DNA of 64,000 bases from Streptomyces scopuliridis RB72 (GCF_000718095.1 NZ_JOEI01000036.1:1-64000), one strand, 5' to 3'. Positions 34,088 through 46,912 are shown, counted from the stretch's first letter. Notes: generated by a model not told the origin, from the letters alone. Translations and numbers: made by a program.

Positions 34088-35863
34088 GTGGCAGCACCTA
34101 ATAAGGGCCGCAGGCAAGCGGGGTCCCCAGGCAGACCAGGGCGCACCCTGGCACTGTTCCTGATTGCCATGGTCGCCCTCACGGGCGGGATGTTCTGGTC
34201 CGGTCATGTCACGCCACGCCTGGGAATCGACCTCGCCGGCGGCACGAGCATCACGCTCCAGGCGAAGAACACGCCGGGCAAGCCGAACGCGATCAACAAG
34301 ACCAACATGGACACCGCCGTCAGCATCATCGAGCGGCGTGTCAATGGTCTTGGTGTCTCGGAGGCCGAGGTCCAGACCCAGGGCAGCAGCAACATCATCG
34401 TCAACATCCCCAAGGGGACGAACGAGAAGCAGGCCCGTGATCAGGTCGGCACCACGGCCCAGCTGTACTTCCGGCCGGTACTGACGGTGGCCGCGGGCGG
34501 CCCGGCCGCCCCGCAGCCCTCCACCAGCGGCTCCCCGAGCGGTTCTCCGAGCGGCTCCCCCTCTCCCTCCGCGGGCACCCCGTCGAGCGACCAGTCGGCC
34601 GGCAGCCCCGACCCCTCGGCGAGCTCCACCGCTCAGGGCCGTGCCGTAACGGACGCCCTGAAGAAGGACGCGACGCCCTCTCCGGGCACGTCCGCCTCGG
34701 ACAAGCCCGGCTCCACGCCGAGCCCCGATCCCTCCGCGACGCCCTCCGCCGACCCGGCCACGGCCGCGCTGGAGAAGAAGTTCACGGAGCTGGACTGCAC
34801 CAACCAGGCCGCGCGCACCAAGGCCAACCAGGGAGCCGCGCCCAAGGACACGATCGTGGCCTGCGGCACGAACTCCGGCGGCGAGTGGGAGAAGTACATC
34901 CTCGGCCCCGCCGAGCTGGAGGGCACGGACGTCGACGACGCCAAGGGCGTTCTCGACCCGCAGCGTGGCATGTGGATCGTCACGATGGACTTCAGCAGTG
35001 GCGGTACGAAGAAGTTCCAGTCCATCACCGGCAAGCTCTCCCAGCAGCAGCCGCCGATGAACCAGTTCGCCATCGTGCTCGACGGCAATGTCGTCTCGGC
35101 GCCCTCGGTGAGCCAGACTCTCGGCGGCAGCGCCGAGATCTCCGGCAGCTTCACCCAGCAGTCCGCCCAGGACCTGGCCAACATCCTGTCGTACGGCGCG
35201 CTGCCGCTCTCCTTCCAGGAGCAGAGCGTCACGACGGTCACCGCCGCGCTCGGCGGTGAGCAGCTCCAGGCGGGTCTGATCGCCGGCGCGATCGGCCTCG
35301 GTCTGGTGATCATCTACCTGGTGGCCTACTACCGCGGCCTCGCCGGCATCGCGATCCTCAGCCTCGGCGCCTCGGGCATCATGACGTACACGATCATGTC
35401 GCTGCTCGGCCCGGGTATCGGCTTCGCGCTGAACCTGCCCGCCGTGTGCGGCGCGATCGTCGCCATCGGTATCACTGCGGACTCGTTCATCGTCTACTTC
35501 GAGCGCATCCGCGACGAGATCCGCGAGGGCCGCACGCTCAGGCCCGCCGTCGAGCGCGCCTGGCCGCGCGCCCGGCGCACGATCCTGGTCTCCGACTTCG
35601 TCTCGTTCCTCGCCGCCGCCGTGCTGTTCCTCGTCACGGTCGGCAAGGTCCAGGGCTTCGCGTTCACCCTCGGTCTGACCACGCTCCTCGACGTGGTCGT
35701 GGTGTTCTTCTTCACCAAGCCGGTGATGACGCTCCTGGCCCGCACGAAGTTCTTCGCCAGCGGTCATCCCTGGTCCGGACTGGACCCGAAGCGGCTCGGC
35801 GCCAAGCCCCCGCTGCGCCGCTCCCGCCGTGTCAGCGCTCCCACCGACCCGAAGGAGGCGTGA
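34088..35863 (+). CDS. secD: Protein translocase subunit SecD
   Basis: This 591-aa RND-family subunit pulls exported proteins across using proton motive force. It has one N-terminal helix, the motif GIDLAGGTSI (D1), a large periplasmic-type domain and five C-terminal helices. Residues about 137-225 are a Ser/Pro/Gly/Thr-rich insertion that interrupts the exported domain. GTG 34088 follows GGAGAAACGAGAAG. secF follows after one base. Confidence 0.94.
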   Translation: MAAPNKGRRQAGSPGRPGRTLALFLIAMVALTGGMFWSGHVTPRLGIDLAGGTSITLQAKNTPGKPNAINKTNMDTAVSIIERRVNGLGVSEAEVQTQGSSNIIVNIPKGTNEKQARDQVGTTAQLYFRPVLTVAAGGPAAPQPSTSGSPSGSPSGSPSPSAGTPSSDQSAGSPDPSASSTAQGRAVTDALKKDATPSPGTSASDKPGSTPSPDPSATPSADPATAALEKKFTELDCTNQAARTKANQGAAPKDTIVACGTNSGGEWEKYILGPAELEGTDVDDAKGVLDPQRGMWIVTMDFSSGGTKKFQSITGKLSQQQPPMNQFAIVLDGNVVSAPSVSQTLGGSAEISGSFTQQSAQDLANILSYGALPLSFQEQSVTTVTAALGGEQLQAGLIAGAIGLGLVIIYLVAYYRGLAGIAILSLGASGIMTYTIMSLLGPGIGFALNLPAVCGAIVAIGITADSFIVYFERIRDEIREGRTLRPAVERAWPRARRTILVSDFVSFLAAAVLFLVTVGKVQGFAFTLGLTTLLDVVVVFFFTKPVMTLLARTKFFASGHPWSGLDPKRLGAKPPLRRSRRVSAPTDPKEA

Positions 35864-35864
35864 G

Positions 35865-36989
35865 ATGTCGCGACTCGGCGCACTCGGCGCCCGGCTCTAC
35901 CGCGGTGAAGTCGGCTACGACTTCATCGGGAAGCGCAAGTTCTGGTACGCGCTCTCGATCCTGATCACCATCACGGCCATCGCGGGCGTGGCGGTGCGCG
36001 GCCTCAACATGGGCATCGAGTTCAAGGGCGGTGCCGTCTTCACCATCCCGAGCACGAGCGTCTCCGTGACGCAGGCCCGGACGGACACCGAAAAGGCCTC
36101 GGGCCACGACGCGATCGTCCAGAAGCTCGGCAACGGCGGCATGCGCATCCAGGTCACCGAACTGGACACCAAGCAGGCCGACGGCGTGCGGACGCAGCTC
36201 GCCAAGGACCTGAAGGTCGACGAGGCGAAGATCAACGCCGAACTCGTCGGTCCGAGCTGGGGCGCGACCATCGCCAACAAGGCCTGGATGGGCCTGGGGA
36301 TCTTCATGGTCCTGGTGGTGATCTATCTGGCGATCGCCTTCGAATGGCGTATGGCGGTCGCGGCACTGGTCGCCCTGATCCATGACCTCACCATCACCGT
36401 CGGTGTGTACGCATTGGTCGGCTTCGAGGTCACCCCCGGTACGGTGATCGGTCTGCTCACCATCCTCGGTTACTCCCTCTATGACACCGTCGTCGTCTTC
36501 GACAGTCTCAAGGAGGGGTCGAAGGGGATCACCAAGCAGACCCGGTGGACCTACAGCGAGGTCGCCAACCGCTCGATCAACAGCACGCTGGTGCGTTCCA
36601 TCAACACCACCGTGGTCGCGCTGCTGCCGGTCGCCGGTCTGCTCTTCATCGGCGGCGGTTTCCTCGGCGCCGGCATGCTGAACGACATCTCGCTCTCGCT
36701 CTTCGTCGGCCTCGCCGCCGGTGCGTACTCCTCGATCTTCATCGCCACGCCGCTCGTCGCCGACCTGAAGGAACGCGACCCGCAGATCAAGGCGCTGAAG
36801 AAGCGGGTGCTCGCCAAGCGGGCCGCCGCTGCCGCCAAGGGTGAGCCGGCCGACGGCCCCTCGGACAGCGACGACGCCTTCGAGGACGGTCCGGCGGACG
36901 TGGTTCCCGGAGCGCCGGCCGCCGCGGTGGCCGGTCAGCGCGGCCGGGGCGGCCGAGGCCGCCCGTCGGGTTCGGGGAGGCGTCGGTGA
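35865..36989 (+). CDS. secF: Protein translocase subunit SecF
   Basis: This 374-aa partner of SecD has an N-terminal helix, the GIEFKGGAVF motif, a small exported domain and five C-terminal helices containing the conserved GYSLYDTVVVFD. A charged Ala/Gly/Arg-rich tail of about 60 residues extends into the cytosol. ATG 35865 has AAGGAGG upstream. Its stop overlaps the GTG of apt. Confidence 0.94.
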   Translation: MSRLGALGARLYRGEVGYDFIGKRKFWYALSILITITAIAGVAVRGLNMGIEFKGGAVFTIPSTSVSVTQARTDTEKASGHDAIVQKLGNGGMRIQVTELDTKQADGVRTQLAKDLKVDEAKINAELVGPSWGATIANKAWMGLGIFMVLVVIYLAIAFEWRMAVAALVALIHDLTITVGVYALVGFEVTPGTVIGLLTILGYSLYDTVVVFDSLKEGSKGITKQTRWTYSEVANRSINSTLVRSINTTVVALLPVAGLLFIGGGFLGAGMLNDISLSLFVGLAAGAYSSIFIATPLVADLKERDPQIKALKKRVLAKRAAAAAKGEPADGPSDSDDAFEDGPADVVPGAPAAAVAGQRGRGGRGRPSGSGRRR

Positions 36990-37531
36990 CCGACACCAGT
37001 ACGCGGGAGCTGCTGCTCAGCCGTATCCGTGATGTCGCGGACTACCCCAAGCCGGGCGTGGTCTTCAAGGACATCACACCGCTGCTGGCCGACCCGAAGG
37101 CCTTCACGGCGCTGACCGACGCGCTCGCGGAGCTGTGCGCGAAGCACGGCGCGACGAAGATCGTCGGCCTGGAGGCCCGCGGCTTCATCCTGGCGGCTCC
37201 TGTGGCCGTCCGGGCGGGCGTCGGCTTCATCCCCGTACGCAAGGCGGGCAAACTCCCCGGCGCGACGCTGTCGCAGGCGTACGAGCTGGAGTACGGCTCC
37301 GCGGAGATCGAGGTCCACGCGGAGGACCTGGACCAGGACGACCGGGTCCTCGTCATCGACGACGTGCTGGCCACCGGCGGTACGGCCGAGGCGTCGCTGG
37401 AGCTGGTCCGGCGGGCCGGCGCCGAGGTGGTGGGCGTCGCGGTCCTGATGGAGCTGGGTTTCCTGGGCGGCCGGGCCCGGCTGGAGCCCGCCCTGCGCGG
37501 GGCCCCGCTGGAGGCTCTGATCACGCTCTGA
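36986..37531 (+). CDS. apt: Adenine phosphoribosyltransferase
   Basis: This 181-aa type I PRTase converts adenine and PRPP to AMP. The PRPP loop is VLVIDDVLATGGTAEA (about 114-129), and the adenine-site region LEARGFILAAPVA is about residue 60. GTG 36986 overlaps secF by four bases. A terminator hairpin follows, and rel is next, the usual actinobacterial secDF-apt-rel order. Confidence 0.93.
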   Translation: MTDTSTRELLLSRIRDVADYPKPGVVFKDITPLLADPKAFTALTDALAELCAKHGATKIVGLEARGFILAAPVAVRAGVGFIPVRKAGKLPGATLSQAYELEYGSAEIEVHAEDLDQDDRVLVIDDVLATGGTAEASLELVRRAGAEVVGVAVLMELGFLGGRARLEPALRGAPLEALITL

Positions 37532-37550
37532 GCGGCCTTTCGAGGCATAC

Positions 37551-37584
37551 GGACGGGCACCCGGGAACAACCGGGTGCCCGTCC
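37551..37584 (+). terminator. Hairpin terminator after apt
   Basis: A 14-bp perfect stem (37551-37564 with 37571-37584) and six-base loop, 20 bases past the apt stop. It separates the sec-apt operon from rel. Confidence 0.78.
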
Positions 37585-37690
37585 CGCGTTGTCTGGGCTC
37601 CTAGGTCCTGGGGCGAGAGGGACGCCCGAGGTCGATACCATGGAACCTCCGGGCCTGACCGGGGGACCTGGATCCGCACGAGGAGCGCTC

Positions 37691-40247
<2,557 letters not shown>

Positions 40248-40261
<14 letters not shown>

Positions 40262-40292
40262 ACGCGCAGGCCGTAAACGCGCAGGCCGTAAA
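40248..40292. repeat. Three perfect 15-bp tandem repeats spanning the rel stop codon
   Basis: CGCGCAGGCCGTAAA occurs three times head to tail (40248-40262, 40263-40277, 40278-40292). The first copy contains the last codons and TAA of rel; because 15 is a multiple of three, the other copies add in-frame TAA codons after the true stop. Confidence 0.9.
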
Positions 40293-40302
40293 GGGCGACA
40301 AC

Positions 40303-40339
40303 GAAGGGGCTCCCCGCAGCGGATGCGGGGAGCCCCTTC
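40303..40339. terminator. Bidirectional hairpin terminator
   Basis: A 16-bp perfect stem (40303-40318 with 40324-40339) and five-base loop between the convergent rel and DUF349 genes. Confidence 0.8.
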
Positions 40340-40373
40340 GTGTATCAGATGCCCAGCGACGCCGGGCCCGGTA

Positions 40374-41603
40374 TCAGCCGCCGAACTCCTGGAGACCCTT
40401 CAGCGCCTGGTCCAGCAGGGCCTGGCGGCCCTCCAGCTCCTTGGCGAGCTTGTCCGCCTTCGCGTTGTTGCCCGCCGCGCGCGCCGCGTCGATCTGCGTA
40501 CGCAGCTTGTCGACCGCGCCCTGGAGCTGACCCGTCAGACCAGCGGCGCGCGCACGCGCCTCCGGGTTCGTCCGGCGCCACTCGTTCTCCTCGGACTCCT
40601 GAAGCGCCCGCTCCACCGTGTGCATCCGGCCCTCGACCTTGGGCCGGGCGTCGCGCGGTACGTGGCCGATGGCCTCCCAGCGCTCGTTGAGCGCCCGGAA
40701 CGCCGCCCTGGCCGCCTTGAGGTCCGTGACCGGCAGCAGCCGCTCGGCCTCGACCGCGAGCTCCTCCTTGAGCTTGAGGTTCTCGGTCTGCTCCGCGTCC
40801 CGCTCGGCGAAGACCTCACCGCGCGCCGCGAAGAAGACGTCCTGGGCGCCGCGGAAGCGGTTCCACAGATCGTCCTCGGCCTCGCGCTGGGCTCGGCCCG
40901 CCGCCTTCCACTCCGTCATCAGCTCGCGGTAGCGGGCGGCCGTACCGCCCCAGTCGGTGGAGCCGGACAGCGATTCGGCCTCCGCGACCAGCTTCTCCTT
41001 GGCCTTACGGGCCTCCTCGCGCTGCGCGTCGAGCGCCGCGAAGTGGGCCTTGCGGCGCTTGGAGAACGCCGAGCGGGCATGCGAGAAGCGGTGCCACAGC
41101 TCGTCGTCGGACTTCCGGTCGAGCCTCGGCAGGCCCTTCCAGGTGTCCACCAGCGCCCGCAGCCGCTCACCGGCCGACCGCCACTGGTCGCTCTGCGCCA
41201 GCTCCTCCGCCTCGGTGACCAGCGCCTCCTTGGCGTGGCGCGCCTCGTCGGTCTGCTTCGCCCGCTGCGCCTTGCGCTCCTCACGACGCGAATCGACCGT
41301 CGCCACCAGCGCGTCGAGCCGCTTGCGCAGCGCTTCGAGATCGCCCACGGCGTGGTGCTCGTCGACCTGGCCGCGCAGATGCTCGATGGCCGCCGTCGCA
41401 TCCTTCGCGGACAGATCGGTGGTCTTCACCCGCCGTTCGAGGAGGCCGATCTCGACAACCAGGCCCTCGTACTTGCGCTCGAAATAGGCCAGAGCCTCCT
41501 CCGGAGAGCCAGCCTGCCACGATCCGACGACCTGTTCGCCCTCGGCCGTACGCACGTACACGGTGCCCGTCTCATCGACGCGGCCCCACGGGTCGCTGCT
41601 CAC
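40374..41603 (-). CDS. DUF349 coiled-coil protein
   Basis: This 409-aa, highly charged, almost wholly helical protein contains repeated units with W and F at fixed places (DELWHRFSHARSAFSKRR; DDLWNRFRGAQDVFFAAR), the hallmark of DUF349 repeats. It has no membrane segment. GTG 41603 follows GGAGGAGG at good spacing. The role is not established; it is commonly found beside rel and the cyclophilin gene in actinobacteria, as here. Confidence 0.85.
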   Translation of the reverse strand: MSSDPWGRVDETGTVYVRTAEGEQVVGSWQAGSPEEALAYFERKYEGLVVEIGLLERRVKTTDLSAKDATAAIEHLRGQVDEHHAVGDLEALRKRLDALVATVDSRREERKAQRAKQTDEARHAKEALVTEAEELAQSDQWRSAGERLRALVDTWKGLPRLDRKSDDELWHRFSHARSAFSKRRKAHFAALDAQREEARKAKEKLVAEAESLSGSTDWGGTAARYRELMTEWKAAGRAQREAEDDLWNRFRGAQDVFFAARGEVFAERDAEQTENLKLKEELAVEAERLLPVTDLKAARAAFRALNERWEAIGHVPRDARPKVEGRMHTVERALQESEENEWRRTNPEARARAAGLTGQLQGAVDKLRTQIDAARAAGNNAKADKLAKELEGRQALLDQALKGLQEFGG

Positions 41604-41753
41604 AGCGCCTCCTCCACCTGATGCCCGTGAGGGGTGTGGCCCCCGGGCATCATCCACAGTTTCCTGGGACGGGCTGCGCCCGCCCTGCACAACGCCAATC
41701 TAGGCGACCGGCCGCCCGGCTGTCCGCACTCAGCACGGCCGAAATTCACAGGG

Positions 41754-42545
41754 TCACGCCTTGTCGACCGTGCCCTTCTCCACGGTGACGGTCTTCTTGG
41801 GCGCGCCGTCGCCCGTGCCGCCGTCCACTCCGGCCTTCGCCACCGCTTCCACGGCCTTCAGGCCGGCGTCGTCCATGGTCCCGAACGGCGTGTAGCTGGG
41901 CGGGAGTTTGGTGTCCTTGTAGACCAGGAAGAACTGGCTGCCGCCGGTGTGCGGCTGGCCGGTATTGGCCATCGCGACCGTCCCGGCCGGGAACGTGACC
42001 GAGCCGTCGGCGCCCGCCTTGCCCAGAGCGGTCAGATTCTCGTCCTCGATCGTGTAGCCGGGACCGCCGGTGCCGTCGCCCTTCGGGTCGCCGCACTGGA
42101 GCACGAAGATGCCCTCGGTGGTCAGCCGGTGACACTTCGTGTTGTCGAAGTACTTCTTGTCCGCGAGCGCCTTGAACGAGTTCACCGTGTGCGGTGTCTT
42201 CTTGGCGTCCATCGCGATGGAGATATCGCCCTGGCTCGTCTTGAGCGCCATCGTGTACGTGGCGTTCTTGTCGATGGTCATCTTCGGCTCGGGCTCGCTG
42301 CTCTCGCTCGGCGAGGGCGAGGCGGAGTCGCTCGACTCCGGGGTGGCGGCCTTGTCGCTGCTGTCGCCGTCCGACAGACCGACCGAGGCGTACGCCGCGG
42401 CTCCCGCGAGCACCACCACGGCCAGCACGGACGCGATGATGACATTGCGGCGCTTCGCCTTCTTCCGGGCCTCGGCCCGGCGCTGCTGCTGCCGCTCGAA
42501 CTTCTCCCGGGCGAGCTGCCGCCGCCGCTGATCGCTGTTGACCAC
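41754..42545 (-). CDS. Membrane-anchored cyclophilin-type peptidyl-prolyl isomerase
   Basis: This 263-aa protein has a basic cytosolic N terminus (RRRQLAREKFERQQQRR), one membrane helix (VIIASVLAVVVLAGAAAY) and a Ser/Glu-rich linker, followed by a cyclophilin domain (about 110-260) with the CHRLTTEGIFVLQCGDP core and GSQFFLVYKD. It probably folds exported proteins outside the membrane. GTG 42545 is preferred because GAGGAG lies nine bases upstream; GTG 42554 overlaps that site. Confidence 0.87.
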   Translation of the reverse strand: MVNSDQRRRQLAREKFERQQQRRAEARKKAKRRNVIIASVLAVVVLAGAAAYASVGLSDGDSSDKAATPESSDSASPSPSESSEPEPKMTIDKNATYTMALKTSQGDISIAMDAKKTPHTVNSFKALADKKYFDNTKCHRLTTEGIFVLQCGDPKGDGTGGPGYTIEDENLTALGKAGADGSVTFPAGTVAMANTGQPHTGGSQFFLVYKDTKLPPSYTPFGTMDDAGLKAVEAVAKAGVDGGTGDGAPKKTVTVEKGTVDKA

Positions 42546-42685
42546 CGGGTCCACTCCTCGTATCTGTATGTGATCCTGTCCGGCCTGATCTAGCGCGTAC
42601 GGTATATGGGTTCGCTGTGGATTGAGGACCGCCGGTAGTCTCTGAACTGCTGCATTCTCCCGACGGACGACATATAAGGACGATC

Positions 42686-43408
42686 GTGCTCATTGCCGGG
42701 TTCCCCGCCGGGGCCTGGGGGACCAATTGCTATCTGGTCGCCCCCGCCGCCGGCGAGGAGTGCGTGATCATCGACCCGGGCCACCAGGCCGCACAGGGCG
42801 TCGAGGACGCGGTGCGCAAGCATCGGCTCAAGCCCGTCGCCGTCATCCTGACCCATGGGCATATCGACCATGTCGCCTCGGTCGTCCCCGTGTGCGGAGC
42901 ACATGACGTACCGGCGTGGATCCACCCCGCGGACCGCTACATGATGAGCGACCCCGAGAAAGCACTCGGCCGCTCGATCGGGATGCCGCTGATGGGCGAG
43001 CTGACCGTAGGGGAGCCGGACGAGGTCCAGGAGCTGACCGACGGCGCCGAACTGACGCTGGCGGGGCTGGAGTTCACCGTCGCGCACGCGCCGGGCCATA
43101 CCAAGGGGTCGGTGACGTTCGGAACGCCCGAGGCGGTCGGCGGCGCGGATATCCCGCCGGTCCTCTTCTCGGGCGATCTGCTCTTCGCCGGCTCCATCGG
43201 ACGCACCGATCTGCCCGGTGGCGACCACGCCGAGATGATCGAGTCCCTGGCACGGGTGTGCCTGCCGCTCGACGACTCGACCGTGGTGCTGTCCGGACAT
43301 GGCCCCCAGACGACCATCGGCCGCGAGCGCGCCACCAACCCCTATCTCAGGGAACTGGCCGCCGGCCACGGAAGCGGCCCTGCCGCCGCTCCGCGACGAG
43401 GAATGTGA
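42686..43408 (+). CDS. MBL-fold metallo-hydrolase (glyoxalase II-like)
   Basis: This 240-aa metallo-beta-lactamase-fold enzyme has the metal motif THGHIDH (about 54-60), a second His in HAPGHTKG (near 136), the bridging Asp in FSGDLLF and the final His in SGHGP. It resembles hydroxyacylglutathione hydrolase, but actinobacteria use other thiols, so the substrate is open. GTG 42686 follows TAAGGA. hisS follows 13 bases downstream. Confidence 0.87.
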   Translation: MLIAGFPAGAWGTNCYLVAPAAGEECVIIDPGHQAAQGVEDAVRKHRLKPVAVILTHGHIDHVASVVPVCGAHDVPAWIHPADRYMMSDPEKALGRSIGMPLMGELTVGEPDEVQELTDGAELTLAGLEFTVAHAPGHTKGSVTFGTPEAVGGADIPPVLFSGDLLFAGSIGRTDLPGGDHAEMIESLARVCLPLDDSTVVLSGHGPQTTIGRERATNPYLRELAAGHGSGPAAAPRRGM

Positions 43409-43421
43409 AGCACCGATCTCC

Positions 43422-44684
43422 ATGAGCACCTTCCAGGCCCCCAAGGGCACCTACGATCTGATCCCGCCCGCCTCGGCGGTCTATCTCGCGGTGCGCGAGG
43501 CCATCTCCGCGCCGCTCAAGAACTCCGGCTACGGCTATGTCGAGACGCCCGGTTTCGAGAACGTCGAGCTGTTCGCCCGCGGTGTCGGCGAGTCCACCGA
43601 CATCGTCTCCAAGGAGATGTACGCCTTCGAGACCAAGGGCGGCGACAAGCTGGCGCTGCGCCCCGAGGGCACCGCCTCCGTACTGCGCGCCGCGCTGGAG
43701 GCCAATCTGCACAAGGCCGGGAATCTGCCGGTCAAGCTCTGGTACTCCGGCTCGTACTACCGCTACGAGCGTCCGCAGAAGGGCCGCTACCGCCACTTCT
43801 CGCAGGTCGGGGCCGAGGCGATCGGCACGGAGGACCCCGCGCTCGACGCCGAACTGATCATCCTGGCCGACCAGGCGTACCGCTCCCTGGGGCTGCGCGA
43901 CTTCCGCATCCTGCTCAACTCGCTGGGTGACAAGGAGTGCCGCCCCGTCTACCGCGAGGCGCTCCAGGGCTTCCTGCGCGGGCTCGACCTGGACGAGGAC
44001 ACCCGCCGGCGCATCGAGATCAACCCGCTGCGGGTGCTCGACGACAAGCGCGCCGACGTACAGAAGCAGCTCGTCGGCGCGCCGATGCTGCGCGACTATC
44101 TGTGCGACGCGTGCAAGGCGTACCACGAGGAGGTGCGCGAGCTGCTGGCGGCCGCCGGGGTGGCGTACGAGGACGACGAGAAGCTCGTACGCGGCCTCGA
44201 CTACTACACCAGGACCACCTTCGAGTTCGTCCACGACGGGCTCGGCGCGCAGTCCGCGGTGGGCGGCGGCGGCCGTTACGACGGGCTCTCCGAGATGATC
44301 GGCGGCCCGGCGCTCCCGTCGGTCGGCTGGGCGCTCGGCGTGGACCGTACGGTGCTGGCGCTGGAGGCCGAGGGGATCCAGCTCGACCTCCCGAACGCCA
44401 CCAGCGTCTTCGCGGTGCCGCTCGGCGAGGAGGCGCGGCGGCGGCTGTTCGCCGTCGTCACGGAGCTGCGCAGGGCCGGGATCCCCGCGGACTTCTCGTA
44501 CGGCGCGAAGGGCCTCAAGGGCGCCATGAAGAACGCGAACCGGTCCGGTGCCCGCTACACGATCGTCGCGGGCGAGCGCGATCTCGCGGAGGGTGTCGCG
44601 CAGCTCAAGGACATGGAGAGCGGCGAGCAGTCGGCGGTGGCTCTCGACGATCTGGTGACGGAGCTTACACAGCGGCTCGGCTGA
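43422..44684 (+). CDS. hisS: Histidyl-tRNA synthetase
   Basis: This 420-aa class II synthetase has motif 2 ([22 protein letters not shown] region), the histidine-specific [14 protein letters not shown] near residue 258, motif 3 GWALGVDR, and a C-terminal anticodon domain. ATG 43422 starts the protein at [12 protein letters not shown], the family N terminus; the longer frame reaches back into the hydrolase gene. Confidence 0.95.
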   Translation: MSTFQAPKGTYDLIPPASAVYLAVREAISAPLKNSGYGYVETPGFENVELFARGVGESTDIVSKEMYAFETKGGDKLALRPEGTASVLRAALEANLHKAGNLPVKLWYSGSYYRYERPQKGRYRHFSQVGAEAIGTEDPALDAELIILADQAYRSLGLRDFRILLNSLGDKECRPVYREALQGFLRGLDLDEDTRRRIEINPLRVLDDKRADVQKQLVGAPMLRDYLCDACKAYHEEVRELLAAAGVAYEDDEKLVRGLDYYTRTTFEFVHDGLGAQSAVGGGGRYDGLSEMIGGPALPSVGWALGVDRTVLALEAEGIQLDLPNATSVFAVPLGEEARRRLFAVVTELRRAGIPADFSYGAKGLKGAMKNANRSGARYTIVAGERDLAEGVAQLKDMESGEQSAVALDDLVTELTQRLG

Positions 44685-44699
44685 CCGCGCGGAGACGGT

Positions 44700-44732
44700 G
44701 CGGGGCCTGGACGGAGACCGTCCGGGCCCCGC
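44700..44732 (+). terminator. Hairpin terminator after hisS
   Basis: A 15-bp stem with one G-U pair (44700-44714 with 44718-44732), followed by TTT, 16 bases after the hisS stop. Confidence 0.78.
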
Positions 44733-44813
44733 TTTCCTTATGCCGGGCGAACGGTGGACCCCGGGGCCCGTGCGGCACAATGAGCCTGCCCCTCGGGTCC
44801 CCGAACACGGGAA

Positions 44814-44839
44814 CTCCCTGAGTGATCTCCCTGAGTGAT
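44814..44839. repeat. 13-bp perfect tandem duplication
   Basis: CTCCCTGAGTGAT is present twice head to tail just before the VKOR gene. It creates a possible GTG start at 44822 that lacks a ribosome site. Confidence 0.8.
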
Positions 44840-44848
44840 GGAACGGCG

Positions 44849-45487
44849 ATGATGACGAGAGCAGTGGTGGACGACGTCTCCTCCGACCGGGAGGAGGGGA
44901 CGGCTACGGGCACGGTCGGCGGCAGCCGGGCGTTCGCGCTCCTGCTGGTCATCACGGGCGCGGCGGGCCTGCTGGCGGCCTGGGTGATCACCCTCGACAA
45001 GTTCAAGCTGCTGGAGGACCCGAACTTCACCCCCGGATGCAGCCTCAACCCGGTGGTCTCCTGCGGCAACATCATGAAGAGCGACCAGGCGTCGGCCTTC
45101 GGGTTCCCGAATCCGATGCTCGGGCTCGTCACGTACGCCGTGGTGATCTTCATCGGGGTCGGACTGCTCGCCGGGGCGCGCTACCGGCGCTGGTTCTGGC
45201 TCGGGCTGAACGCGGGCACGCTCTTCGGCGTCGGCTTCTGCACCTGGCTCCAGTACCAGTCGCTCTACAGCATCAACTCGCTCTGCCTGTGGTGCTGCCT
45301 GGCCTGGGTCGCCACGATCCTGATGTTCTGGTACGTCACGTCCCACAACATCCGCGAGGGCGTGCTGCCCGCGCCGTCCTGGCTGCGCGGCTTCCTGAGC
45401 GAGTTCACCTGGGTGCTGCCGGTGCTGCACATCGGGATCATCGGGATGCTCATCCTGACCCGCTGGTGGGACTTCTGGACCGGCTGA
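44849..45487 (+). CDS. Vitamin K epoxide reductase (VKOR) family membrane protein
   Basis: This about 212-aa protein has five predicted helices. The redox motif CLWC (followed by another Cys) is at about residue 152, and the loop Cys pair (CSLNPVVSC) about 80 residues before, as in bacterial VKORs. Such proteins re-oxidise DsbA-type enzymes with menaquinone. ATG 44849 follows GGAAC; ATG 44852 and GTG 44822 are alternatives. A DsbA-fold protein occurs at 9630, but it appears cytosolic. Confidence 0.88.
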   Translation: MMTRAVVDDVSSDREEGTATGTVGGSRAFALLLVITGAAGLLAAWVITLDKFKLLEDPNFTPGCSLNPVVSCGNIMKSDQASAFGFPNPMLGLVTYAVVIFIGVGLLAGARYRRWFWLGLNAGTLFGVGFCTWLQYQSLYSINSLCLWCCLAWVATILMFWYVTSHNIREGVLPAPSWLRGFLSEFTWVLPVLHIGIIGMLILTRWWDFWTG

Positions 45488-45556
45488 GGACCGCGTCGGC
45501 GACCGGGGATCCCTGACAGGACCGGCGTTGTCAGTGGTCTGGCATAGGCTTCACGC

Positions 45557-46912
45557 GTGGAGCCCGACCTCTTTACCGCAGCGGCGGAAGACCGCCAGGA
45601 GAAGGACCCGTCCAGCAGCCCCCTGGCCGTACGGATGCGCCCGCGCGTCCTCGACGAAGTCGTCGGCCAGAGCCATCTGCTGAAGCCCGGATCCCCGCTG
45701 CGGAGACTGGTGGGCGAGGGCAACGGAGGCCCCGCCGGCCCTTCGTCCGTGATTCTCTGGGGCCCGCCGGGCACGGGCAAGACGACCCTCGCGTATGTCG
45801 TCTCCAAGGCGACCAACAAGCGCTTCGTGGAGCTCTCCGCGATCACCGCGGGCGTCAAGGAGGTCAGGGCCGTCATCGACGGGGCCCGCCGCGCCTCCGG
45901 GGGCTTCGGCAAGGAGACCGTCCTCTTCCTCGACGAGATCCACCGCTTCAGCAAGGCCCAGCAGGACTCCCTGCTGCCCGCGGTCGAGAACCGCTGGGTC
46001 ACGCTCATCGCCGCCACCACCGAGAATCCGTACTTCTCGGTGATCTCCCCGCTGCTCTCCCGCTCCCTGCTGCTGACGCTGGAGCCGCTCACCGATGGCG
46101 ATCTGCGCGGTCTGCTGCGGCGGGCGCTCACCGAGGAGCGCGGTCTCGGCGGCGCGGTCACGCTCCCCGACGACGCCGAGGCGCATCTGCTGCGGATCGC
46201 GGGCGGTGACGCCCGGCGCGCGCTGACGGCCCTGGAGGCGGCGGCCGGCGCCGCGATCGACAAGAGCGAGAAGGAGATCAGCCTCCGGACGGTGGAGGAG
46301 ACCGTCGACCGGGCGGCGGTGGCCTACGACCGTGACGGCGATCAGCACTACGACGTGGCGAGCGCGCTCATCAAGTCCATCCGGGGCTCCGACGTGGACG
46401 CGGCGTTGCACTATCTGGCCCGGATGATCGAAGCGGGGGAAGACCCCCGGTTCATCGCCAGACGGCTGATGATCTCGGCGAGCGAGGACATCGGTCTCGC
46501 CGATCCCACCACCCTGCCGATAGCGGTCGCCGCCGCCCAGGCCGTGGCCATGATCGGTTTCCCGGAGGCCGCCCTCACCTTGAGCCATGCCACCATCGCG
46601 CTGGCACTGGCCCCCAAGTCGAACGCGGCCACGACCGCCATCTCCGCCGCCCTGGAGGATGTGAAGAAGGGGCTGGCGGGGCCGGTCCCGGCGCATCTGC
46701 GCGACGGCCACTACAAGGGCGCGGCCAAGCTGGGCCATGCCCAGGGCTATATCTATCCGCACGATGTGCCGGGCGGGATCGCGGCCCAGCAGTACGCCCC
46801 GGACGAGGTGCGGGGCAGGCGCTACTACGAGCCCACGCGGTACGGCGCGGAGGCGCGGTACGCCGATGTGGTCGACAAGGTGCGTGAACGGCTGCGCGGG
46901 GACGGCGCCTGA
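45557..46912 (+). CDS. rarA: Replication-associated recombination ATPase RarA/MgsA
   Basis: This 451-aa AAA+ protein of the clamp-loader family acts at stalled replication forks. Visible are the N-terminal [16 protein letters not shown], Walker [10 protein letters not shown], Walker B LDEIHRF, sensor ATTENPYF and the C-terminal tetramer region with HDVPGG. GTG 45557 is the family start. It ends five bases from the convergent DUF2470 gene. Confidence 0.93.
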   Translation: MEPDLFTAAAEDRQEKDPSSSPLAVRMRPRVLDEVVGQSHLLKPGSPLRRLVGEGNGGPAGPSSVILWGPPGTGKTTLAYVVSKATNKRFVELSAITAGVKEVRAVIDGARRASGGFGKETVLFLDEIHRFSKAQQDSLLPAVENRWVTLIAATTENPYFSVISPLLSRSLLLTLEPLTDGDLRGLLRRALTEERGLGGAVTLPDDAEAHLLRIAGGDARRALTALEAAAGAAIDKSEKEISLRTVEETVDRAAVAYDRDGDQHYDVASALIKSIRGSDVDAALHYLARMIEAGEDPRFIARRLMISASEDIGLADPTTLPIAVAAAQAVAMIGFPEAALTLSHATIALALAPKSNAATTAISAALEDVKKGLAGPVPAHLRDGHYKGAAKLGHAQGYIYPHDVPGGIAAQQYAPDEVRGRRYYEPTRYGAEARYADVVDKVRERLRGDGA

